Shown piece by piece: positions 50,936 through 58,855 of a stretch of 64,000 bases of DNA (the first letter of the stretch is position 1; every line of letters begins with the position of its first letter). The notes beneath the pieces were generated by a model. That model had not been told where the DNA came from, did not search any database, and saw only the letters and a list, made by a program, of their open reading frames with translations. The position numbers and the translations under genes were made by a program. Source of the DNA: Aestuariimicrobium ganziense (lineage in GTDB: Bacteria; Actinomycetota; Actinomycetes; Propionibacteriales; Propionibacteriaceae); assembly GCF_015352975.1 (NCBI RefSeq), contig NZ_JACYIZ010000001.1, forward strand, positions 372,001-436,000. The letters run 5' to 3'.

Positions 50936-51703
50936 CTAACCAAGCGTGGCCGGTCCGGGCTGCACCCGCCGCCCGGCGCGCTCGTCCCATCGCGTCGGCG
51001 GCGCCGGCTCGTCGCGCAGGGTCTCGAGCAGCGTGGTGATCGCGTCCATGATCCGCACCGTGGCGACCTGCACGGCGCGGTGCTCGTCCTCGGTGCCGAC
51101 ACAGGCGTGCAGGTCGGACAGGTCGATCGGCTCACCGCAGCGCACCGTGACGACCTTGCCGCCGAACAGCCGCGGCAGCCCGGCCTTCGCGCCAGGGATC
51201 ACCTGCTGGGCACCCCAGTGCGCCACCGGGACGATCGGCGCCCCGGTGGCCAGCGCCAGCCGCGCCGCGCCGGTTCGTCCCACCATCGGCCACAGGTCGG
51301 GGTCGCGGGTGAGCGTCCCCTCGGGGTAGACCACCACGCACCGGCCGGTGGCCAGTGCCGCGCGGGCAGCGACCAGGGCATCGGCAGCGTGCGTGGTGCC
51401 GCGGTGCACCGGGATCTGTTCGGTGCGACGGGCCAGCCACCCCAGGATCGGCACCCGCCACAGTTGGGCCTTGCCCAGGTGGTGGGGCCATCGTCCCGAC
51501 CAGACCACGAACTCCCCCACCGCCAGCGCGTCGAAGTACGACATGTGGTTGGCGACCACGATTACCTGCCCGGTCGTGGGCAGGTTGTGATGGTCGAGCC
51601 AGAGTCGGCGCATGCCGACGCCGTTGAGCAGTCGGTTGACCGTGCGGGCGAGTGCCCGAAAGACCGGCGTGGTGGGTTCGCGGTTGACCTGTGCGAGCGG
51701 CAA
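50936..51703 (-). CDS. 1-acyl-sn-glycerol-3-phosphate acyltransferase (PlsC family)
   Basis: A 255-residue acyltransferase, probably acylating lysophosphatidic acid. The HX4D catalytic motif is NHMSYFD (about residue 53), followed by RTEQIPVHRG, the substrate-binding VVVYPEGTLTRDPDLWPM and VPVAHWGAQQVIPG. The start is uncertain: TTG 51703 gives MPLAQVNREPTTP, while an internal ATG (MRRLWLDHH) would remove about 33 residues. The Shine-Dalgarno is weak for both. It follows leuD by 17 bases, so it belongs to the leuCD transcript and ddl probably does too. Confidence 0.88.
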   Translation of the reverse strand: MPLAQVNREPTTPVFRALARTVNRLLNGVGMRRLWLDHHNLPTTGQVIVVANHMSYFDALAVGEFVVWSGRWPHHLGKAQLWRVPILGWLARRTEQIPVHRGTTHAADALVAARAALATGRCVVVYPEGTLTRDPDLWPMVGRTGAARLALATGAPIVPVAHWGAQQVIPGAKAGLPRLFGGKVVTVRCGEPIDLSDLHACVGTEDEHRAVQVATVRIMDAITTLLETLRDEPAPPTRWDERAGRRVQPGPATLG

Positions 51704-51720
51704 CCGTGCCCGCTGGTCGT

Positions 51721-52326
51721 TCAGTCGGCGACCTTCACCGGGATGGTGGCGGGCTTGTAGGCGGGACGACCGGCCTCGTAGTCGCTGATCAACTGCTCGT
51801 GCTGCAGCGTCGAGCCGATGTCGTCGAGGCCCTCGAGCAGGCGCATCCGGGTGTGGTCGTCGATGCTGAACTCGAATCGTTCGGCACCGGTGTCGATGGT
51901 GCGGCTCTCGAGGCAGACCTCGATCTCCTGGCCGGGGTTGGCCTCGGCGTGCTCCCACAGCTTGTCGACCACCTCGGGGGTGACCGTGGCGATCAACAGC
52001 CCGGCCTTGCCCGAGTTCGAGCGGAAGATGTCACCGAACCGGGTGCCGATGACCGCCTTGAAGCCATAGTTCTGCAGCGCCCAGACGGCGTGCTCGCGGC
52101 TCGACCCGGTGCCGAAGTCAGGGCCGGCCACAAGGATCGTCCCGTTGCGCCAGGCGTCCTGGTTGAGCACGAAGTCGGGGTCGTTGCGCCAGGCGGCGAA
52201 CAGCCCGTCCTCGAAGCCGGTGCGGGTGATCCGCTTGAGGTAGACGGCGGGGATGATCTGGTCGGTGTCGACGTTGCCGCGCCGCAGCGGGACGGGGATG
52301 CCGACGTGGTTGGTGAACTTGTCCAT
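51721..52326 (-). CDS. leuD: 3-isopropylmalate dehydratase small subunit
   Basis: Small subunit of isopropylmalate isomerase in leucine synthesis. The 201-residue protein has [20 protein letters not shown] (residues about 14-33), [24 protein letters not shown] sequence and [19 protein letters not shown]. It lies 2 bases after leuC in the usual order. The last residues [12 protein letters not shown] are ordinary. Confidence 0.97.
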   Translation of the reverse strand: MDKFTNHVGIPVPLRRGNVDTDQIIPAVYLKRITRTGFEDGLFAAWRNDPDFVLNQDAWRNGTILVAGPDFGTGSSREHAVWALQNYGFKAVIGTRFGDIFRSNSGKAGLLIATVTPEVVDKLWEHAEANPGQEIEVCLESRTIDTGAERFEFSIDDHTRMRLLEGLDDIGSTLQHEQLISDYEAGRPAYKPATIPVKVAD

Positions 52327-52328
52327 GC

Positions 52329-53747
52329 TCAGGCCTCACTCACGGCGTTGGCGAGATCGGCCGGGGCCGACAGGTGTCCGGTGATGGCGGTGGCGGCGGC
52401 CACGGCCGGCGAGACCAAGTGGGTGCGGCCACCCTTGCCCTGGCGTCCCTCGAAATTGCGGTTCGAGGTCGATGCGCTGCGCTCGCCGGGGGCGAGCTGG
52501 TCGGGGTTCATGCCCAGGCACATCGAGCACCCAGCGGCGCGCCATTCGGCACCCGCGGCGAGGAAGACCTGGTCGAGGCCCTCGCTCTCGGCCTGCAGGC
52601 GCACCCGCGCCGATCCGGGGACGACCAGCATGCGCACGGAGTCGGCGATCCGCTGGCCCTGCAGCACGCTGGCAGCCAGGCGCAGGTCCTCGATGCGTCC
52701 GTTGGTGCACGAACCCAGGAAGACGGTGTCTACGGCGATGTCGCGCATCGGGGTGCCGGCCGACAGCCCCATGTACTCCAGGGCCCGCTCGGCCGCACCG
52801 CGCTCGACCGGGTCGTCGAAGGTCTCCGGCGCGGGCACCGCAGCACCCAGCGGAACACCCTGGCCGGGGTTGGTGCCCCAGGTGACGAACGGGGTGAGTT
52901 CGGCGGCGTCGATGACCACCTCGGCGTCGAAGGTGGCGTCGTCGTCGGTGCGCAGGGTCTTCCAGTACTCGACGGCGGCATCCCACTCAGCACCCTGAGG
53001 CGCGTGCGGGCGGCCCTTGAGGTAGTCGAAGGTGGTCTGGTCGGGAGCGACCATGCCGGCCTTGGCGCCCCACTCGATCGACATGTTGCAGATCGTCATC
53101 CGGCCCTCCATCGAGAGCGCCTCGATGGCCGAGCCGCGGTACTCGACGACGTAGCCCTGGCCACCGCCGGTGCCGACCTTGGCGATCAGGGTGAGCACCA
53201 GGTCCTTGGCGGTGACACCCTCGGGCAGTTCGCCGTTGACGGTGACGGCCATGGTCTTGGGACGGGCCTGCGGCAGGGTCTGGGTGGCGAGCACGTGCTC
53301 GACCTCGCTGGTGCCGATGCCGAAGGCCAGCGCCCCGAACGCCCCGTGGGTCGAGGTGTGCGAGTCGCCGCAGACGATCGTCATGCCGGGCTGGGTGATG
53401 CCCAACTGCGGGCCGATGATGTGCACGACACCTTGGTCGGGGTCACCCAGGGAGTGGATCCGAAGACCGAACTCCTCGGCGTTCTTGCGCAGGGTGTCGA
53501 CCTGCAGCCGGCTGACCGGGTCGGCGATCGGCTTCAGGATGTCGAGGGTGGGGGTGTTGTGGTCCTCGGTGCACAGCGTGAGGTCCGGGCGACGCACGCC
53601 GCGTCCCGCGAGCCGGAGGCCGTCGAAGGCCTGGGGGCTGGTCACCTCGTGGACGAGGTGCAGGTCGATGTAGAGCAGGTCTGGTTCGCCCTCCGCCGTC
53701 CGTACGACGTGGGCGTCCCACACCTTGTCACTGAGAGTGGTCGCCAT
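52329..53747 (-). CDS. leuC: 3-isopropylmalate dehydratase large subunit
   Basis: Fe-S dehydratase of leucine synthesis; 472 residues. Cluster cysteines are in [14 protein letters not shown] and [13 protein letters not shown] (C-x2-C), with [20 protein letters not shown] and [19 protein letters not shown] upstream. The ATG at 53747 was chosen over GTG 53756 because TACAGT (53755-53760) precedes it by 7 bases, a leaderless promoter. A divergent IclR-type regulator with a palindrome in the shared 52-base region indicates local control, like LtbR/NdgR on leuCD. Confidence 0.97.
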   Translation of the reverse strand: MATTLSDKVWDAHVVRTAEGEPDLLYIDLHLVHEVTSPQAFDGLRLAGRGVRRPDLTLCTEDHNTPTLDILKPIADPVSRLQVDTLRKNAEEFGLRIHSLGDPDQGVVHIIGPQLGITQPGMTIVCGDSHTSTHGAFGALAFGIGTSEVEHVLATQTLPQARPKTMAVTVNGELPEGVTAKDLVLTLIAKVGTGGGQGYVVEYRGSAIEALSMEGRMTICNMSIEWGAKAGMVAPDQTTFDYLKGRPHAPQGAEWDAAVEYWKTLRTDDDATFDAEVVIDAAELTPFVTWGTNPGQGVPLGAAVPAPETFDDPVERGAAERALEYMGLSAGTPMRDIAVDTVFLGSCTNGRIEDLRLAASVLQGQRIADSVRMLVVPGSARVRLQAESEGLDQVFLAAGAEWRAAGCSMCLGMNPDQLAPGERSASTSNRNFEGRQGKGGRTHLVSPAVAAATAITGHLSAPADLANAVSEA

Positions 53748-53754
53748 GCCGCTC

Positions 53755-53794
53755 ACTGTACGCCTTGCGGTTTCAGCATGCGAGACGTAATCTC
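53755..53794. promoter_or_regulatory. Divergent leaderless promoters and operator between leuC and the IclR gene
   Basis: TACAGT at 53755-53760 (minus) is 7 bases from the leuC ATG and TAATCT at 53788-53793 (plus) is 6 bases from the regulator's ATG. GAGACGTAATCTC at 53782-53794 is a dyad (GAGA-N5-TCTC) that covers the regulator's -10 and lies near the leuC -35. It would allow one protein to control both directions. Confidence 0.65.
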
Positions 53795-53799
53795 ACCCT

Positions 53800-54525
53800 A
53801 TGGACGACTCAAGTGGTGTGGGTGTGCTCGACAAGGCCGCCCTGGTGCTGACCGCACTGGAGCAGGGCCCGACGACGCTGGCCGGTCTGGTGACCGCCAC
53901 CGGCCTGGCCCGCCCGACGGCCCACCGTCTCGCCGTCGCGCTCGAGCACCACCGCCTGGTCGGACGCGACCTGCAGGGCCGGTTCATCCTGGGCCCGCGC
54001 CTGAGCGAACTGGCCTCGGCTGCCGGCGAGGACCGCCTGCTGGCCACGGCTGGGCCGATCCTGGCCAGGCTTCGCGACATCACCGGCGAGTCAGCCCAGC
54101 TCTACCGCCGTCAGGGCGATTACCGCGTCTGTGCTGCCACGGCCGAACGTCCCTCGGGACTGCGTGACACGATCCCGGTCGGCGCCCAGTTGACCATGTC
54201 GGCCGGGTCGGCCGCCCAGGTGCTGCTGGCCTGGGAGGAGCCCGACAAGGTGCAGAAGGGGCTCACCTCGGCGAACTTCTCCGCGGTGGCCCTGGCGGCC
54301 GTCCGTCGCCGGGGCTGGGCCCACTCGGTCGCCGAGCGCGAGGCCGGTGTGGCCTCGGTGTCGGCTCCGGTGCACTCCCCCGCCGGCAAGGTGATCGCCG
54401 CCGTGTCGGTCTCCGGTCCGATCGAGCGACTGTCTCGCCAGCCCGGACGACTGCACGCAGCCGCGGTGATGAGCGCCGCCGAGAAGCTGTCAGAGGTGTT
54501 GCGCCGCTCGGCGGTCAGCGAGTGA
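53800..54525 (+). CDS. IclR-family transcriptional regulator (LtbR/NdgR-like)
   Basis: A 241-residue IclR protein. The N-terminal winged helix is GVLDKAALVLTALEQGPTTL then VTATGLARPTAHRLAVALEH (residues about 8-50), followed by RFILGPRLSELA, and the C-terminal GAF-like domain has GLRDTIPVGAQLTMSAGSAA and VSAPVHSPAGKVIAAVSVSG. Divergent placement next to leuC matches LtbR of corynebacteria and NdgR of streptomycetes, which regulate leucine and other amino-acid genes. Those homologues are about the same length. The start follows a leaderless -10. Its stop overlaps the next gene's start (GTGA). Confidence 0.93.
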   Translation: MDDSSGVGVLDKAALVLTALEQGPTTLAGLVTATGLARPTAHRLAVALEHHRLVGRDLQGRFILGPRLSELASAAGEDRLLATAGPILARLRDITGESAQLYRRQGDYRVCAATAERPSGLRDTIPVGAQLTMSAGSAAQVLLAWEEPDKVQKGLTSANFSAVALAAVRRRGWAHSVAEREAGVASVSAPVHSPAGKVIAAVSVSGPIERLSRQPGRLHAAAVMSAAEKLSEVLRRSAVSE

Positions 54526-55412
54526 GCCTGCCCGCTTCACTCTCCGACGCGGCCGGCGTCCTGACCCGAGCCGGACTGCCCGGTCCTTGGCGATTCGCCT
54601 GGCCCGACAAGGGCATCCATGGCCGGACCGTCTACGCCGACTCAGCGGACGGACGCGTGGTGGTGAAGTTCGCCCCCGCACCACCCTGCCACCGACGACT
54701 GGCCGACCTCGGCGTCGCCTGCCGCATGCTCGCGGCCGAGGAAGACGTGCACGTGCAGTCCTACCTCGACGGCACCGCCCGCACCTGGGGCTGGATGGGT
54801 GAGCACATCGCCGACGTGGTCGCCCTGGTGGCGCACTACGCCACCGATGCCGACCTGACCGACCAGTTGCGAGCACTGGAGCCGGGCGCCACCTTGGCCG
54901 GCCATCGAACAACCGTCATCGACGAGACCTTGGGGTGGCTGGCCGAGGCGAGCGACCCGACCCTGACCGACGCGTCCTGCACCAGCACCGCGGCAAGGCT
55001 GCGCACCGAAGCCGGGACTGACAACGACACCGACCTGGTCCCCAGCCACACCGCCCCCAACAACACCACCGTGATCCAGCTGCGCGATGGCAGCCTCGCC
55101 CTGGTCGACTGGGACGGGCTGTGCCTGTCAGATCCAGCCCGCGACCTCGGGACGATGCTGTGGTGGTACTGCGCGCGACCTGACTACGACGCCGCATGGC
55201 GCTCGCTCAGCCTCTCGCACGACCAGTGGCCGGCGGCGACCACGCGGGCCCACTGGTGGGCGGCAGTCACCTCGCTGCGGGCGGCGCTGTGGAACGACCA
55301 GCACGGTGGCGACGCGGGCGTGATCGCCTCGTTCGTCGAGGACTTCCACGCAGCCGCGGCCGGCCGGGGCAACCCCAAGCAGCACGGCAGCACCATGCCG
55401 GTGCTGAGCTGA
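54522..55412 (+). CDS. Aminoglycoside-phosphotransferase-like protein with incomplete catalytic loop
   Basis: A 296-residue protein kinase-like fold member. The N-lobe lysine lies in GRVVVKFAPAP (about residue 49), a catalytic-loop-like segment in VPSHTAPNNTTVIQLRD (about 172) and the metal-binding segment in LALVDWDGLCLSDPARDLG (about 192). In active relatives the loop usually reads HTDLAPNN or HGDLHPGN. Here the Asp-Leu is absent, so the phosphotransfer base is missing unless another residue substitutes. The GTG start lies within the IclR stop (GTGA), so the two are co-expressed, an uncommon partner for an IclR protein. Function unknown; a ligand-binding pseudokinase is one possibility. Confidence 0.78.
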   Translation: MSLPASLSDAAGVLTRAGLPGPWRFAWPDKGIHGRTVYADSADGRVVVKFAPAPPCHRRLADLGVACRMLAAEEDVHVQSYLDGTARTWGWMGEHIADVVALVAHYATDADLTDQLRALEPGATLAGHRTTVIDETLGWLAEASDPTLTDASCTSTAARLRTEAGTDNDTDLVPSHTAPNNTTVIQLRDGSLALVDWDGLCLSDPARDLGTMLWWYCARPDYDAAWRSLSLSHDQWPAATTRAHWWAAVTSLRAALWNDQHGGDAGVIASFVEDFHAAAAGRGNPKQHGSTMPVLS

Positions 55413-55445
55413 GGCCGGACGCGAACATCCCCCCAAATGCAAAGA

Positions 55446-55467
55446 ACCCTCCGCATCGACGGAGGGT
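55446..55467 (-). terminator. Terminator of the tRNA-Gln/tRNA-Glu transcript
   Basis: Perfect 8-bp stem ACCCTCCG/CGGAGGGT with a 6-base loop, beginning 6 bases past the tRNA-Glu 3' end. Reading leftward it is followed by TCTTTGC, giving a short T-run. Confidence 0.8.
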
Positions 55468-55472
55468 CTTGG

Positions 55473-55545
55473 TAGCCCCGACGGGATTCGAACCCGCGCT
55501 ACCGCCTTGAGAGGGCGGCGTGCTAGGCCGCTACACAACGGGGCC
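55473..55545 (-). tRNA. tRNA-Glu (anticodon CTC)
   Basis: 73 bases forming a full cloverleaf: acceptor GGCCCCG pairs with CGGGGCT (one G-T pair), anticodon stem CCGCC/GGCGG with loop CTCTCAA (anticodon CTC), T-arm CGGG-TTCGAAT-CCCG. CCA is encoded directly after the discriminator A (55470-55472). It lies 73 bases after tRNA-Gln. Confidence 0.97.
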
Positions 55546-55618
55546 CTAGCGTGCCTCGACGAGAGGCGCTTGAGAAGGTTAGCAGCACGTCCGCGAGGAG
55601 TGCCATTTGGCCTTGTCG

Positions 55619-55690
55619 CAGGGGTACTAGGACTCGAACCTAGAATAAGTGAACCAGAATCACTCGTGTTGCCAATTACACCATACCCCT
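55619..55690 (-). tRNA. tRNA-Gln (anticodon CTG)
   Basis: 72 bases: acceptor AGGGGTA/TACCCCT, anticodon stem AGTGA/TCACT with loop TTCTGGT (anticodon CTG), T-arm CTAGG-TTCGAGT-CCTAG and discriminator G. CCA is not encoded. It is upstream of tRNA-Glu on the same transcript. Confidence 0.97.
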
Positions 55691-55733
55691 AGGTGGCTGG
55701 GCCTCCCCGAGGGGCGGTCAGCACCGAGGAACC

Positions 55734-55763
55734 ATGCTAGTGGACGAGGGTCGTCGGGCTCAA
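55734..55763 (-). promoter_or_regulatory. Promoter of the tRNA-Gln/tRNA-Glu unit
   Basis: Reading leftward, TTGAGC (55758-55763) and TAGCAT (55734-55739) are separated by 18 bases. The -10 ends 43 bases before the tRNA-Gln 5' end. It lies just after the CPBP protease stop. Confidence 0.6.
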
Positions 55764-55779
55764 ATCCCCCGACCTGCGC

Positions 55780-56712
55780 TCAGGGCGTGGTGGTGGCCAC
55801 CCGCATCCGGCGAGCGAGCCACCACGCACCCAGCCCGACCACCAGGAACCCGGCGATGTCGACGGCCGCATCGACCGGCCCGATCTCACGCAGCGACTTC
55901 GTTGCGGCCACGCCCCCGAAGAAGACCGCGTAGCCGAACGCGAACAGATTGTTGGCGACGTGCGCGGCAATCGCGGCCTCGAGCCCGCCAGTGATCAGCA
56001 CCAACGCTCCTGCCAGCAGCCCGAACGCCAGCCGGTCGATGAACAGCCAGGTGTTCTGCACACCGTGGAACAGTGCGAACACCAGCGCCGACAGCACCAC
56101 TCCGAACCACCGGTTGGTCACCAGTGCCCCCAGCGCCTGCATCAGGTAGCCGCGGAAGAAGAACTCCTCACCGGCGGCCTGCAGCGGGGCGAACAGGATG
56201 ATCACCAGCAGCCACAGCCAGGGCCTGGTGTCGACGTCGAGCACCCACGGGGTGCCCAGCTGACCCAGCCACAACACCACGTTCAGCCCGACCGCGGCGA
56301 TCAGCAGGCAGCCGAGCAGGTAGCGCCATCGCATGCCGGGCTGCACCGAGACCAGCCACCGCACCCCGCGGCGGTGCCACCAGCGCACCAGCAGCATGCT
56401 CAACCCGATCAGGCTGGCCAGACCGAGGTGGCTGGCGACCAGACCGTCGGGCAGCTCGTAGGCCATCGCGGTGCGGAAGTAGGACGAGAAGCTGTCGGGT
56501 CGTCCGCGCAGCAGCCAGCCCAGGCCGAGCACCAGTTGGGCGATCAGTGGCGCGAAGATGGCGTAGCCGGCCAGCGCCAACGCCACCCCGAACCCGCCCC
56601 TGACCACGCCGCGGCCGTCGGTGCTGCGCAGCACCTGGGTGTAGCCCACGCCCGAGGGCGGCGGGAGCTTCTCGAGGACGACCAGCCCTCCGGGTGGTGG
56701 TGTGCTGCTCAC
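55780..56712 (-). CDS. CPBP-family intramembrane metalloprotease
   Basis: A 310-residue multi-spanning protein of the CAAX-protease and bacteriocin-processing family. The diagnostic motifs are [19 protein letters not shown] (EExxxR, about residue 190), [12 protein letters not shown] (second motif with His) and [15 protein letters not shown] (HxxxN). About eight hydrophobic segments are visible and the N-terminal 40 residues are cytosolic. It may process prenylated or signal-like peptides or play a structural role; no bacteriocin genes are nearby. It overlaps the FAH-family gene's stop by 4 bases. Confidence 0.92.
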   Translation of the reverse strand: MSSTPPPGGLVVLEKLPPPSGVGYTQVLRSTDGRGVVRGGFGVALALAGYAIFAPLIAQLVLGLGWLLRGRPDSFSSYFRTAMAYELPDGLVASHLGLASLIGLSMLLVRWWHRRGVRWLVSVQPGMRWRYLLGCLLIAAVGLNVVLWLGQLGTPWVLDVDTRPWLWLLVIILFAPLQAAGEEFFFRGYLMQALGALVTNRWFGVVLSALVFALFHGVQNTWLFIDRLAFGLLAGALVLITGGLEAAIAAHVANNLFAFGYAVFFGGVAATKSLREIGPVDAAVDIAGFLVVGLGAWWLARRMRVATTTP

Positions 56713-57515
56713 GCGTCCTCGTCCACGACCGGGTTGCTGAGCGTGCCGATGCCGTCGACGGTGACCTGCACGGTCTGGCCGGGCAGCATCGGCCCGACGC
56801 CGGCGGGGGTCCCGGTGAGAATGACGTCACCGGGCAGCAGGGTGGTGAAGCCGGAGATGTGGCTGACCAGGTCGGCGATCGAGTGGATCATCAGCTTGGT
56901 GTTGCCCTGCTGGCGCACCTCGTCGTCCACCTCGGTGGTGACCCCCAGTTGGCCGGCCTCGTCCAGACTGAGGTGGGTGACGATCCAGGGCCCGAGCGGG
57001 CAGAAGGTGTCCCAGCCCTTGGCGCGCGCCCACTGGGGCTCGGTCTTCTGCAGGGCGCGGGCGGTGACGTCGTTGGCGACGGTGTAGCCGAAGATCACCT
57101 CGGGCACCCGCTCCGGCGGCACCTGCTTGCAGATCCGTCCGATGACGACGGCGAGTTCACCCTCGTGGTGCAGTTCGTTGACCTCAGACGGCTTGACGAT
57201 CGGCTCACCGGGCCCGATCACCGAGGTGTTGGGCTTGAAGAACAGCAGCGGGGTCTCGGGCACCTCGTTGCCCAGTTCAGCAGCGTGGGCGGCGTAGTTG
57301 CGGCCCACCCCGACCACCTTCGATCGCGGGATCACCGGGGCCAGCAGCCGCACCGCCTCGATGTCGTGGCGCTGGCCGGTGTAGTTGACCGGACCGGCCA
57401 GGGGATCGCCGGTCAGCGTGGCCACGGTGTCGGGGTGGTCACCACCGTCTGCGGCGAGTTCGACGATGCCGTAGGCCGGGTCCTGCCCGGGCAGGCTGAA
57501 ACGGGCGATGCGCAT
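56709..57515 (-). CDS. Fumarylacetoacetate hydrolase-family protein
   Basis: A 268-residue FAH-fold hydrolase or isomerase. Evidence: the N-terminal DUF2437-like domain ([20 protein letters not shown]), then [29 protein letters not shown] with the E-x-E metal ligands, [12 protein letters not shown] with the metal Asp, and [18 protein letters not shown]. The family includes acylpyruvases, oxaloacetate tautomerases and hydroxyheptadienedioate isomerases, which cannot be separated by eye. The ATG follows TAGGCT (57523-57528) by 7 bases. It is divergent from deoA and overlaps the CPBP gene downstream. Confidence 0.9.
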   Translation of the reverse strand: MRIARFSLPGQDPAYGIVELAADGGDHPDTVATLTGDPLAGPVNYTGQRHDIEAVRLLAPVIPRSKVVGVGRNYAAHAAELGNEVPETPLLFFKPNTSVIGPGEPIVKPSEVNELHHEGELAVVIGRICKQVPPERVPEVIFGYTVANDVTARALQKTEPQWARAKGWDTFCPLGPWIVTHLSLDEAGQLGVTTEVDDEVRQQGNTKLMIHSIADLVSHISGFTTLLPGDVILTGTPAGVGPMLPGQTVQVTVDGIGTLSNPVVDEDA

Positions 57516-57522
57516 GGCTGAG

Positions 57523-57543
57523 AGCCTAGCGGGCTGGGATACT
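57523..57543. promoter_or_regulatory. Divergent leaderless -10 elements of the FAH gene and deoA
   Basis: TAGGCT (57523-57528, minus) and GATACT (57538-57543, plus) each lie 7 bases from the respective ATG, in an intergenic region of only 35 bases. The -35 region of each promoter must therefore fall inside the other gene's start. Confidence 0.6.
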
Positions 57544-57550
57544 GCCGATC

Positions 57551-58846
57551 ATGACGAACCCGGCCGGCACGCCCACCTTCGACGCCGTCGAACTGATCCG
57601 CCGCAAGCGCTCAGGTCAGCGGCTCACCGACGAGCAGATCGACTGGTTGATCCCGGCCTACACCCGCGGCGACGTGGCCGACGAGCAGATGTCGGCGATG
57701 GCGATGGCGGTCTACTTCCGCGGCATGGACGATGCTGAGTTGTCGACCTGGACCACCGCGATGATCAACACCGGTGAACGACTGGACTTCTCGTCGCTGT
57801 CGCGTCCCACCGCCGACAAGCACTCCACCGGTGGCGTGGGCGACAAGATCACCCTGCCGCTGGCCCCGCTGGTGGCCGCCTGCGGTGTGGCCGTGCCGCA
57901 GTTGAGTGGACGAGGCCTCGGCCACACCGGCGGCACCCTCGACAAGCTCGAGGCGATCCCTGGCTGGCGGGCCGACCTGACCAACGACCAGATGTTGCGC
58001 CAACTCGACGAGGTCGGCGCGGTGATCTGTGCGGCCGGGTCGGGTCTGGCCCCGGCCGACAAGAAGCTCTACGCGCTGCGCGACGTCACCGGTACGGTCG
58101 AGGCGATCCCGCTGATCGCCAGCTCGATCATGAGCAAGAAGATCGCCGAGGGCACCGACTCGCTCGTCCTCGACGTCAAGGTCGGCTCGGGTGCGTTCAT
58201 GGCAACCATCGACCAGGCCCGAGAGCTCGCGACCAGGATGGTCGCCCTGGGTCGCGCCGCAGGTGTGAACACCACCGCCCTGCTCACCGACATGGACACC
58301 CCGCTGGGCCTGACCGCCGGCAACGCGCTCGAGGTGGCCGAGTCGGTCGAGGTGCTGGCCGGCGGCGGACCGGCTGACGTGGTCGAGCTCACGCTGGCGC
58401 TGGCCCGCGAGATGGTCGCCTCGGCCGGTGTCGACGTCGACCCCGCCGACAAGTTGGCCGACGGGTCGGCGAGGGATGTGTGGAAGGCGATGATCCGCGC
58501 CCAGGGCGGCGATCCCGACGCCCCACTCCCCCGGGCCAGTCACACCGACCACATGGTGGCCGCGGTCGACGGCATCATCAGCAGGGTGGACGCGATGGCG
58601 GTCGGGCTCGCCGCCTGGCGCCTGGGTGCCGGACGTGCCCGCAAGGAGGATGCGGTGCAGGCCGGTGCCGGTGTCGTCCTGCACGCGAAGCCCGGCGAGC
58701 GGGTGCAGGCCGGGCAGGTGCTGGCCACCCTGCACACCGACACCCCGGCAGCGTTCGAGCGAGCGCACCAGGCGCTGGCCGACTGCTGGGCGATCGGGGT
58801 CGAGGCGCCGGAGCGTCGTCCGATCGTGATCGACCGGATCAGCTGA
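57551..58846 (+). CDS. deoA: Thymidine phosphorylase
   Basis: Phosphorolyses thymidine/deoxyuridine, salvaging base and deoxyribose 1-phosphate. The 431-residue protein has the family signature SGRGLGHTGGTLDKLEAIPG (about residue 119), phosphate-binding DKHSTGGVGDKITLPLAPLV, and the C-terminal PYNP domain with AGAGVVLHAKPGERVQAGQ. The pyrimidine-nucleoside phosphorylase Pdp has the same layout, so the alternative name remains open. The start is leaderless, 7 bases after GATACT. It converges with cimA across 9 bases. Confidence 0.95.
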   Translation: MTNPAGTPTFDAVELIRRKRSGQRLTDEQIDWLIPAYTRGDVADEQMSAMAMAVYFRGMDDAELSTWTTAMINTGERLDFSSLSRPTADKHSTGGVGDKITLPLAPLVAACGVAVPQLSGRGLGHTGGTLDKLEAIPGWRADLTNDQMLRQLDEVGAVICAAGSGLAPADKKLYALRDVTGTVEAIPLIASSIMSKKIAEGTDSLVLDVKVGSGAFMATIDQARELATRMVALGRAAGVNTTALLTDMDTPLGLTAGNALEVAESVEVLAGGGPADVVELTLALAREMVASAGVDVDPADKLADGSARDVWKAMIRAQGGDPDAPLPRASHTDHMVAAVDGIISRVDAMAVGLAAWRLGAGRARKEDAVQAGAGVVLHAKPGERVQAGQVLATLHTDTPAAFERAHQALADCWAIGVEAPERRPIVIDRIS

Positions 58847-58855
58847 CCAGCAACG

